Shown here in pieces: positions 1 to 5,908 of a stretch of 10,150 bases of DNA. The notes below the pieces were generated by a model that was not told where the DNA came from, ran no database searches, and saw nothing but the letters and a program-made list of their open reading frames with translations. Numbering within the stretch: the first letter of the stretch is position 1; each line of letters begins with the position of its first letter. The position numbers and the translations under genes were made by a program. The stretch is taken from assembly GCF_030530965.1 (NCBI RefSeq), contig NZ_JAUMTY010000064.1:1-10150 (forward strand), given 5' to 3'. This DNA comes from Corynebacterium sp. GTDB taxonomy: Bacteria > Actinomycetota > Actinomycetes > Mycobacteriales > Mycobacteriaceae.

Positions 1-30
1 AAAAGTGTTGTGAGTTAAAAAGGGGTTATT

Positions 31-1008
31 ATGCGCAGACTTGTAGCGGATGTTGATACGGGTATCGACGACATGCTCGCTCTGATTTATCTCGCGGCAC
101 GGCACCGCGCCGGGGAAATTGAGTTAGCCGGCGTGACCACCGTCGCGGGAAATACGACGGTCGAGAATGTCGCTGTAAATACGCGTTGGGTGCTTGACCT
201 GTGCGGATGCTCTGACATTCCCGTTGGAGTGGGGCCGGCTGCGCCGGTCTCGATCCCGTTGACCACCACTCCCGAAACTCACGGCGATTACGGCCTCGGG
301 TACGCCCGACCTCCGCGTGAGGTGGGCGAGCGGCTGTCGGTCGATGGTGGCGGATCCACCGACAATAAGTCGACCACTTCCCGTACATTGACGACGACTG
401 ACGTGTGGGAAGCTGCTCTTCAGGACGGCCCGGCCGATCTCGTCGCGACGGGTCCGCTGACGTCGGTAGCGATGAATCCCGAGCTGGTGTCAAGGTTCGA
501 TTCGCTGACGATCATGGGCGGTGCCGTCGATTATCGAGGAAATACGACGCCCACGGCGGAGTGGAATTTTTGGGTCGACCCCGACGCGGTGGCCATGACG
601 CTGGACGAAACTCGGCAGCGCGGTTGGGATGTCACCCTGTGCCACCTGGGTGTGACGGAAACGATCATGGTCACGCCGGACGACATCGCACGGTGGGGTT
701 TGCCGGGCGAGTTGGGCACGCTTGTACAGGATGCGCTGCGTTTTTACTTCGAGTTCCACGACAACGAGGGGATCGGTTATTGTGCTCAGGTCCATGACTT
801 GCTTGCCGTCATGGTGGCCCTCGACGCGGTCGATTACGGCACCGCGGATAAAGCACTGGTCGCCGTGCCTGATGACCGGGGAGCGATAACGACGGTGGCG
901 GCTGATGGGGATCGGGGCGAGGCTGCCACGATCCACGTTCTCGATTCTGTCGATCCCGATGAAGTGAGAGCCGAAACGCAGCGCGTGTTCGCCATTCTCA
1001 CTTCATAG
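31..1008 (+). CDS. Inosine-uridine-type nucleoside hydrolase
   Basis: Predicted to hydrolyse the N-glycosidic bond of nucleosides, giving free base and ribose, in the cytoplasm for purine or pyrimidine salvage. The N-terminus carries the family hallmark DVDTGIDD (D7, D9, D13, D14), which binds the catalytic calcium and the ribose. The core follows with ATGPLTSVA, MGGAVDYRGN and EWNFWVDPDA (N179, D183), and a late His-Asp pair (H255, D256) matches the active-site His region of the family. The 325 residues are near the usual 310-330. A Ser/Thr/Gly-rich stretch at about residues 106-121 seems to be a loop insertion. The ATG has a good Shine-Dalgarno, AAGGGG at 20-25, five bases upstream. The gene stands apart from the next one by 227 bases. 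Base specificity cannot be read from the sequence, so no gene symbol is given. Confidence 0.93.
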   Translation: MRRLVADVDTGIDDMLALIYLAARHRAGEIELAGVTTVAGNTTVENVAVNTRWVLDLCGCSDIPVGVGPAAPVSIPLTTTPETHGDYGLGYARPPREVGERLSVDGGGSTDNKSTTSRTLTTTDVWEAALQDGPADLVATGPLTSVAMNPELVSRFDSLTIMGGAVDYRGNTTPTAEWNFWVDPDAVAMTLDETRQRGWDVTLCHLGVTETIMVTPDDIARWGLPGELGTLVQDALRFYFEFHDNEGIGYCAQVHDLLAVMVALDAVDYGTADKALVAVPDDRGAITTVAADGDRGEAATIHVLDSVDPDEVRAETQRVFAILTS

Positions 1009-1058
1009 CGCTGGCCTCCTGTAACGCGGGTCCTGATAACGTCTTGTCTAGCGTCGGA

Positions 1059-1136
1059 AATAAGTTCGTGGTTTCCTTTGTCGACGGGGCTACGCACTCC
1101 AGGGCCAATGCCGTTCCTACGGCAGACGAACTTATT
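1059..1136. other. Long inverted repeat enclosing a hairpin in the 1009-1235 gap
   Basis: The gap between the nucleoside hydrolase and the UvrA-like gene holds a perfect 11-bp inverted repeat, AATAAGTTCGT at 1059-1069 and ACGAACTTATT at 1126-1136. Inside it is a second perfect hairpin, GCCGT-TCCT-ACGGC at 1110-1123. Together they could fold as a closed multi-branch RNA of about 78 nt, or mark DNA binding sites. There is no T-run after the outer arm, so it is not a classical terminator. I do not recognise a known riboswitch class. The rest of the gap shows no convincing gene. Confidence 0.5.
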
Positions 1137-1235
1137 ACATTATGCCTCGCGAACAGTGTGGTGACGTATCGAATACGGTGGCTAGATCACTCGTGAAGTT
1201 AGGAAATCTTCGAGAGATCTTGTGCTGCAACTACA

Positions 1236-3698
1236 GTGAAGAGGGTGGCTACTCAGAACACGTCGGCACGAACTGCAGCCTCTTCAAACAGTGCTCAACA
1301 ATTGCACGATGTCATTCGCGTCGTCGGGGCGTCGGAAAACAATTTGCGCCACGTCACCGTCGATATCCCGAAACGGAAGCTCACCGTTTTCACCGGTGTG
1401 TCGGGGTCGGGCAAGAGCTCGCTGGTGTTCGGCACGATTGCCGCGGAGGCGCAGCGCAGCATTAACGAGACGTATAACGCGTTTGTGCAGGGGTTTATGC
1501 AAGCTCCCAGCAGGCCGGACGTCGATCGTATCGAGGGGATCACGGCGGCCATCAGTGTGGATCAGTCGTCGTTGGGTGGTGGCCCGCGGTCCACCGTCGG
1601 CACTGTTACCGATGCTTTGGCTTATTTACGCCTGTTATTTAGCCGTGTTGCCGAACCTCATATTGGTGGGCCTAAGGCATATTCATTTAATCAGCCGACG
1701 GTGACGGGCGGCGGCGCAATCAAGAAAGTGGGCCAGAAAAAAGGCAAAGCCAAACGGTTCACCGTGATCGGCGGGCAATGCGTGACCTGCGAAGGTATGG
1801 GGACCGTCACCGATTTAAAGTTGACCGAACTTTTCGACGACACGCTTTCCCTTAATGATGGCGCTTTAACCATTCCTGGTTACAAAGCTGGAGGGTGGTC
1901 TGTTCGGCAAATCGTGGAATCGGGGTTCGTCAATGGGGACAAACCCATTAAGGATTTCACGGATAAAGAGATGCACGATTTTCTTTATCGTGAGCCGGAA
2001 CGCGTCAAAATAAATAACGTCAATCGAACGTATGAAGGCTTAGTTCCGCACCTTAAGAATTCGATGCTGTCGAAAGATCGCGAATCTATGCAGCCGCATA
2101 TTCGGGAGTTCGTCGACCGCGCGGTGACTTACAAGCCATGCCCTGATTGTCACGGCACGCGACTGAACGAGGGCGCTCGAACGTCGACAATCGATGGAGT
2201 TTCTATTGCAGACGCCGCGGGGATGCAGATCAACGAGCTGGCCGAGTGGGTGGCGACGCTCGACAAACCCCAGGTGAAGCCGGTGATTGAGAACCTGCTG
2301 GCGATGCTGGACACATTCGTCGATAGTGGCCTGGGCTACTTGACGCTCGACCGCCCCGCGGGGACGCTATCCGGTGGTGAAGCGCAACGGACCAAGATGG
2401 TGCGACACGTGAATTCGGCGCTCACGGATGCTACCTATATTTTCGACGAGCCCACCGCCGGCCTGCACCCGCACGATATCGAGCGCATGAATGCCCTGCT
2501 CCTGCGTCTGAGGGACAAGGGGAACACGGTGCTCGTCGTGGAACACAAGCCGGAAACGATTGCGATCGCGGACCATGTGATCGATATGGGGCCGGGCGCG
2601 GGTAAGGATGGCGGGACGGTGTGCTTCGAAGGCAGCGTGGAGGAGTTGCGTGAGAGCTCGACCGCGACGGGCACCCACCTGCATGATTCCATTCGTGTGA
2701 AAGATACTGTCCGGCAGCCGACCGGCACGATCACCATCGATCATGCTTCGTTGAATAATCTCGACGACGTTACGGTGTCGATTCCGCTGGGGGAGCTTGT
2801 GGCTGTAACTGGCGTGGCCGGCTCCGGGAAGAGTTCGCTGATGAGCGAGCTGCGTCGGCGAAGCGCTGAGCACGGCTCTCGTGAAAGCAGTGCCCGCGCC
2901 GGAGATTCCGTCGGCAACAGAGCCACCCCCGACCAGCGCCTCGTCTACGTCGATCAGTCCCCGATCAAGGGCGGCCGTCGCTCCAACCCCGCCACGTACA
3001 CCGGAATGCTGGACCCCATCCGCAAATCATTCGCAAAGGCGAACAACGTCACCCCGTCGCTGTTCAGCGCCAACTCTGAAGGCGCGTGCCCGTCGTGTCA
3101 CGGCTTGGGAACCATCGATATCGACCTCGGCATGATGGGCCGCACCAGCTCTACCTGCGAAGACTGCGCCGGCCGAGGCTTCTCTGCGGAGGTCCTGGAC
3201 TACACGTTGGGCGGCTCCACCATTGCCGACGTCATGGCAATGACCGTCGACCAGGCCCTCCCGTTTTGTCGAGAAGCGAAGGTTCGCAGCGCGGTCGCGA
3301 TCCTTCGTCGGCTATCCGACGTCGGCTTGGGTTATCTGACTATCGGCCAACCATTGTCGACGCTATCCGGTGGCGAACTCCAACGCCTCAAGTTAGCAGT
3401 ACACATGGCCGACGACGGCGGAGTCTACGTTCTGGACGAGCCGACGAACGGTCTGCATATGCAGGACGTCGACAAGTTGTTAACTCTGCTGGATAAGTTG
3501 GTGGATTCGGGTAAGAGCGTTGTGGTGGTGGAGCATCATCAGGCGGTGATGGCGCACGCGGATTGGCTCATTGACCTGGGGCCGGGCGCGGGTGATGAGG
3601 GTGGCCAGGTCGTGTTTGAGGGCACGCCGCGGGAGTTGGTCGAGCAGAAGGAGCCCGGACTGACGGGGCGGTATTTACGGGAGGCTGTGCGGGCGTGA
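1236..3698 (+). CDS. UvrA-like tandem ABC ATPase without UvrB-binding domain
   Basis: A soluble double ATP-binding-cassette protein of the UvrA family, 820 residues against about 940-950 for repair UvrA. First half: Walker A GVSGSGKSS (54-62), CxxC pairs at C182/C185 and C302/C305, signature TLSGGEAQR (377-385), Walker B IFDEPTAGLH (402-411). Second half: Walker A GVAGSGKSS (526-534), zinc module C618/C621 and C641/C644, signature TLSGGELQR (709-717), Walker B VLDEPTNGLH (732-741). After RSTVGTVTDALAYLRLLF and VAEP the chain passes almost at once to YSFNQP; in Escherichia coli UvrA about 130 residues, including the UvrB-binding domain and the first CxxC of a zinc finger, lie there. This matches short UvrA-like proteins such as the DrrC group linked to resistance to DNA-binding drugs. 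A role in DNA-damage or drug tolerance is inferred; classic UvrABC repair is unlikely. The GTG start has no visible Shine-Dalgarno and remains uncertain; GTG 1245 is another option. Confidence 0.93.
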   Translation: MKRVATQNTSARTAASSNSAQQLHDVIRVVGASENNLRHVTVDIPKRKLTVFTGVSGSGKSSLVFGTIAAEAQRSINETYNAFVQGFMQAPSRPDVDRIEGITAAISVDQSSLGGGPRSTVGTVTDALAYLRLLFSRVAEPHIGGPKAYSFNQPTVTGGGAIKKVGQKKGKAKRFTVIGGQCVTCEGMGTVTDLKLTELFDDTLSLNDGALTIPGYKAGGWSVRQIVESGFVNGDKPIKDFTDKEMHDFLYREPERVKINNVNRTYEGLVPHLKNSMLSKDRESMQPHIREFVDRAVTYKPCPDCHGTRLNEGARTSTIDGVSIADAAGMQINELAEWVATLDKPQVKPVIENLLAMLDTFVDSGLGYLTLDRPAGTLSGGEAQRTKMVRHVNSALTDATYIFDEPTAGLHPHDIERMNALLLRLRDKGNTVLVVEHKPETIAIADHVIDMGPGAGKDGGTVCFEGSVEELRESSTATGTHLHDSIRVKDTVRQPTGTITIDHASLNNLDDVTVSIPLGELVAVTGVAGSGKSSLMSELRRRSAEHGSRESSARAGDSVGNRATPDQRLVYVDQSPIKGGRRSNPATYTGMLDPIRKSFAKANNVTPSLFSANSEGACPSCHGLGTIDIDLGMMGRTSSTCEDCAGRGFSAEVLDYTLGGSTIADVMAMTVDQALPFCREAKVRSAVAILRRLSDVGLGYLTIGQPLSTLSGGELQRLKLAVHMADDGGVYVLDEPTNGLHMQDVDKLLTLLDKLVDSGKSVVVVEHHQAVMAHADWLIDLGPGAGDEGGQVVFEGTPRELVEQKEPGLTGRYLREAVRA

Positions 3699-3781
3699 CG
3701 TGGGAGCGTTCGTGGTGTGCTCCGCCGCATACTTCGTGCGCGCGTCCCGAATCCCTACCGCATACCCGTCGGCAATTAATA

Positions 3782-3848
3782 AGCTCGAGGTCAACACGGG
3801 TTTCCGGGGTCGGTGTTCCCATGGGTTAAAGTATTGACAGCTCGAGGT
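3782..3848 (+). repeat. Direct repeat AGCTCGAGGT, two copies
   Basis: The ten bases AGCTCGAGGT occur at 3782-3791 and 3839-3848, 57 bases apart, each followed by one variable base and A. They flank the promoter-like segment ahead of the transporter S gene and could be paired protein-binding sites. This is a sequence observation only; no regulator is known to me for it. Confidence 0.35.
3827..3839 (+). promoter_or_regulatory. Possible promoter elements for the ECF S gene
   Basis: TAAAGT at 3827-3832 fits an actinobacterial -10 (TAnAnT), and a perfect TTGACA follows at 3834-3839. Neither has a good partner: no hexamer resembling -10 lies 16-18 bases after TTGACA, and no clear -35 lies before TAAAGT. 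One of them probably marks the start region of the transcript into the gene at 4006, which would leave a structured leader of about 130-170 nt. Confidence 0.35.
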
Positions 3849-3967
3849 GACATAGAGCGTTGTACCAGCAGCCGCGCGGAAACGCGTGGAAAGCTGCTGA
3901 AAGCGTGCTTGGCAAAGCGAAGCGCGTCTACCTGCATAGTTGCGCTGCGTTTCACGTGCCGCACGTG
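3846..3967 (+). promoter_or_regulatory. Structured leader: consecutive hairpins upstream of the ECF S gene
   Basis: Four hairpins can be drawn by eye. H1: GGT(g)ACA at 3846-3852 with TGTACC at 3861-3866. H2: AGCAGCCGCGCG (3867-3878), GAAA loop, CGCGTG (3883-3888), bulged GAAA, GCTGCT (3893-3898); this is twelve base pairs including one G-U. H3: GCGTGCTT (3903-3910) with AAGCGCGT (3920-3927), two wobble pairs. H4: CACGTG-CCG-CACGTG (3953-3967). H1 abuts H2 directly and could stack on it. A leader of this kind before an importer gene suggests a ligand-sensing element. It does not match the TPP, FMN, cobalamin, SAM, purine or preQ1 consensus as I know them. Confidence 0.5.
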
Positions 3968-4005
3968 CATAATCAGTCCGAGAATGTGCCGGATACGGAG
4001 AACCT

Positions 4006-4830
4006 ATGAGCACCAACGGCCCCGTCGAGCCCACTACATCACCAGACCACACTGGCCACAAACAAGGTACAGCGTCGAATACCCTCAAGCGACGCATCTT
4101 CAACTCCGCGAATGTGTGCACCGCCATCGCGATTCTCATTATGGCGGCGACGTGGTTGACGCTGGTCCTGATGCAGCCGGACGATCCCTGGGAGTCGCTT
4201 GCCGATGGTAAGGGCTCGATTATCGCGCTGGCCGGTTTCGGTGTGAGTGCGCTGATCGCGCTGATCGGGATTGTGCCCAAGCTGCCCCCGCGGTCGCTGG
4301 CCCTGCTGCCTGCGGCGTTGGTCATTAACATCGTGGTCGGGCAGGTGATCGGCACGATGCCGTTGCCGGTTCCTCTATACCTGGACTCCATCGGGACGGT
4401 TCTGATCGCCGCCCTTGCCGGTCCGCAGGCGGGTATGGCAACGGGTGTGCTGTCGGCTCTGATCTGGGGAACCTTCAACCCGACCGTCGTCCCCTTCGCG
4501 GCGGATTACGCCATGATCGGCTTGCTCGCGGGGCTGGTGCCGTGGACGAAGCGCTGGGTTCCCCCGATCGCCGGCGTGTTCGTTGGTTTGCTGTCCGCGT
4601 TGATGGCTGCGCCGGTGGCGTCGTTCATTTTCGGCGGGACGGCCGGTACGGGCACGGGCCTGTTGGTGACGGCGTATCGCGGGCTCGGATTCAGCCCCAT
4701 GACGGCCGTTTATTTGCAGTCGCTGACCTCGGATCCGATCGATAAGGTGATCGTGTTCACGCTGGTGGCGGCGATTATTGCGGCTCTTCCGCTTCGGACC
4801 ATCCGCTCATTTTCGACGAAGAAGTCGTAG
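4006..4830 (+). CDS. ECF transporter substrate-binding (S) component, substrate unknown
   Basis: An integral membrane protein that would bind the nutrient for an energy-coupling-factor importer. The first 35 residues are hydrophilic. Hydrophobic segments follow at about 36-56, 71-91, 96-116, 127-155, 165-180, 183-210 and 247-263. The stretch LYLDSIGT (124-131), then AALAGPQAGMATG and NPT (158-160), is the type of sequence seen in S components of several vitamin families, and SDPIDK (242-247) is a typical late motif. The 274 residues exceed the usual 180-220, mostly through the N-terminal extension. ATG at 4006 is supported by GGAG five bases upstream. The T and ATPase genes follow on the same strand, which makes this a dedicated (group I style) transporter. 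The substrate cannot be named; the nearby nucleoside hydrolase, purT and thiO make purine- or thiamine-related compounds possible. Confidence 0.85.
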   Translation: MSTNGPVEPTTSPDHTGHKQGTASNTLKRRIFNSANVCTAIAILIMAATWLTLVLMQPDDPWESLADGKGSIIALAGFGVSALIALIGIVPKLPPRSLALLPAALVINIVVGQVIGTMPLPVPLYLDSIGTVLIAALAGPQAGMATGVLSALIWGTFNPTVVPFAADYAMIGLLAGLVPWTKRWVPPIAGVFVGLLSALMAAPVASFIFGGTAGTGTGLLVTAYRGLGFSPMTAVYLQSLTSDPIDKVIVFTLVAAIIAALPLRTIRSFSTKKS

Positions 4831-4949
4831 GGGTTTTGGCGGCGTTTTCGGCGGGAAACCCTGGCTTGGTAGCTCGGTGAAAAGGCCCTGGTGACGGTCG
4901 TGCGTGGCAGCGAACCCGAGCAGCGATCGCCCGTCTCATGTTCCTGCTC

Positions 4950-5074
4950 GAATTTTGCGGGGCAATATGGGTCCCTCTCACCAAAACTGCGGAGGAATAT
5001 GGGCGAAAAATGGCCAAAAATTGACCATATACCTCCGCACTTTTCTTGGACTTCCACATACCCCCGCAGTTTTG
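4950..5074. repeat. Four-copy 21-bp motif in a dyad (two direct, two inverted)
   Basis: The gap between the S and T genes (4831-5220) holds four related 21-bp elements. Copies on the plus strand lie at 4950-4970 and 4982-5002; copies in reverse orientation lie at 5025-5045 and 5054-5074. The shared core is TGCGGRGSWATRTGG, usually preceded by AAAA. By eye, the inner copy at 4982 matches each reverse copy at 18 of 21 positions, and the copy at 4950 matches the 4982 copy at 15 of 21. The set is symmetrical about position 5013, with an A-rich centre. It could be an array of operator sites, a pair of alternative RNA stems, or the remains of a small mobile repeat. The remainder of the gap shows only CCGCAC/GTGCGG arms at 5133-5138 and 5154-5159. 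Confidence 0.7.
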
Positions 5075-5207
5075 TGGTCTTGATGTGCCATTGCCGTCTA
5101 GCCTCTTAATTGCCGACGCTGTGGGTCCAGCACCGCACACATTCGCCGACGTCGTGCGGGCTCAATTCCCCATAACCAACCTCAACCAACCCGCCACCCC
5201 GACAACC

Positions 5208-5214
5208 TAAGGAG
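5208..5214 (+). promoter_or_regulatory. ecfT: Shine-Dalgarno TAAGGAG of the ECF T gene
   Basis: TAAGGAG ends six bases before the in-frame ATC at 5221. The first conventional start in the frame, GTG 5242, is 27 bases from this site and has no Shine-Dalgarno of its own. The spacing is therefore what points to ATC as the initiation codon. Confidence 0.65.
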
Positions 5215-5220
5215 CTCGAC

Positions 5221-5856
5221 ATCCACCCGTACACTCCGCTCGTGACCGCCGCCTGCCTGATGGTGAGCGTCACGGTGCTCAACACGCCGTGGGCGTCGGC
5301 TATCGGAATAGGTGTTGCTGTGGTGGCAGCGATTGCTATTAGGAATAAGGCAGCAACCCTGGCCGCCGTCACCATCATCATCCCAGCGTGTGTGTCATTT
5401 TCGCTGATGTACGGCCTTTTTGGTTCATGGTCGACGGCCGCCGCCCTGAGCCTTCGTTTCGCCGCGGTGGTGGGCTGCGGCGTGATGTTCGGTTCGCTAG
5501 TCAACCCGGATGCGCTCATGCGCGCCCTGCAAACGTGGCTGCCGGCGCCGATCGTGTATGTGGTGGGCTCGGTCGTCCGGTTGATCCCGCTGGCGACGTC
5601 GCGAATGAGGACCATCCAGCAGATTCAGCGCTCGAGGGGCGTGAAGCCGCAGCGGAGAAAGCTGGTCATTCCGCTGGTCGTGGGGCTGGTGACGGATGCG
5701 GCGCAGCGGTCGCGGCCGTTGTCGCGAACGGGGATTGCCCAGCCGGGGCGGCGGACGGTGCTGTACCCGGTTCGCGATCGCGCGTGGGAGCGTGTGGTTC
5801 GTTACGGGATGGTTGCGTTGATGTTCGCGGCCTGCGTGTGGGGGATCGCGGGGTAA
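5221..5856 (+). CDS. ecfT: ECF transporter transmembrane (T) component
   Basis: The membrane scaffold that couples ATP hydrolysis to the S component. Reading from ATC 5221 gives 211 residues beginning (M)HPYTPLV, like the usual MHP start of EcfT proteins; the fallback start GTG 5242 gives 204. Using GTG numbering, hydrophobic segments lie at about 1-34, 38-60, 66-85, 101-118 and 186-203. The cytoplasmic coupling helices follow residue 118: the first Ala-Arg-Gly-type motif appears as SRG (131-133), while the second is loosened to SRTG (161-164). No in-frame ATG, GTG or TTG exists between the upstream stop (5173-5175) and 5221, so a non-standard start, or a base change or error at ATG, is likely. 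The gene lies 52 bases before the ATPase gene, in the same operon. Confidence 0.85.
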   Translation: MHPYTPLVTAACLMVSVTVLNTPWASAIGIGVAVVAAIAIRNKAATLAAVTIIIPACVSFSLMYGLFGSWSTAAALSLRFAAVVGCGVMFGSLVNPDALMRALQTWLPAPIVYVVGSVVRLIPLATSRMRTIQQIQRSRGVKPQRRKLVIPLVVGLVTDAAQRSRPLSRTGIAQPGRRTVLYPVRDRAWERVVRYGMVALMFAACVWGIAG

Positions 5857-5908
5857 GAGCGAAGCAGAGCAGGGCAGAGCGGGATAGAGCGGGTAAAGCA
5901 GGATAGAG
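5856..5908 (+). repeat. Decamer-phased AGAGC tract before the ECF ATPase gene
   Basis: AGAGC occurs at 5856, 5866, 5876 and 5886, exactly ten bases apart, then continues in weaker form (AAAGC near 5895, AGAG at 5905). It fills the whole 52-base gap between the T stop and the ATPase start. AGGA at 5900-5903 gives the Shine-Dalgarno five bases from the ATG. The purine-rich tract probably arose by slippage and may affect translation of the ATPase. Confidence 0.6.

Noticed and set aside
1142..1465. 107-codon open frame starting at ATG 1142
   Set aside because: It overlaps the start of the UvrA-like gene out of frame and has no recognisable protein features.
3834..3862. TTGACA as a full sigma-70-type promoter
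   Set aside because: The -35 is perfect but no acceptable -10 lies 16-18 bases downstream, so only a possible promoter region is listed.
3699..4005. TPP or purine riboswitch before the S gene
   Set aside because: No CTGAGA/ACCTGAT core and no purine-aptamer core; the leader is structured but does not match these classes.
3675..4478. 267-codon minus-strand open frame across the gap and the S gene
   Set aside because: It is antisense to a well-supported membrane protein gene, reads as low-complexity Arg/Ala/Pro-rich sequence in part, and resembles no family; typical of open antisense frames in high-GC DNA.
4831..4862. Terminator after the S gene (GGGTTT ... AAACCC)
   Set aside because: Six-pair stem with a 19-base loop and no T-run; too weak, and the T and ATPase genes follow.
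4950..5074. CRISPR-like array
   Set aside because: Only four imperfect units, in two orientations, with spacers of 8-22 bases; no cas genes.
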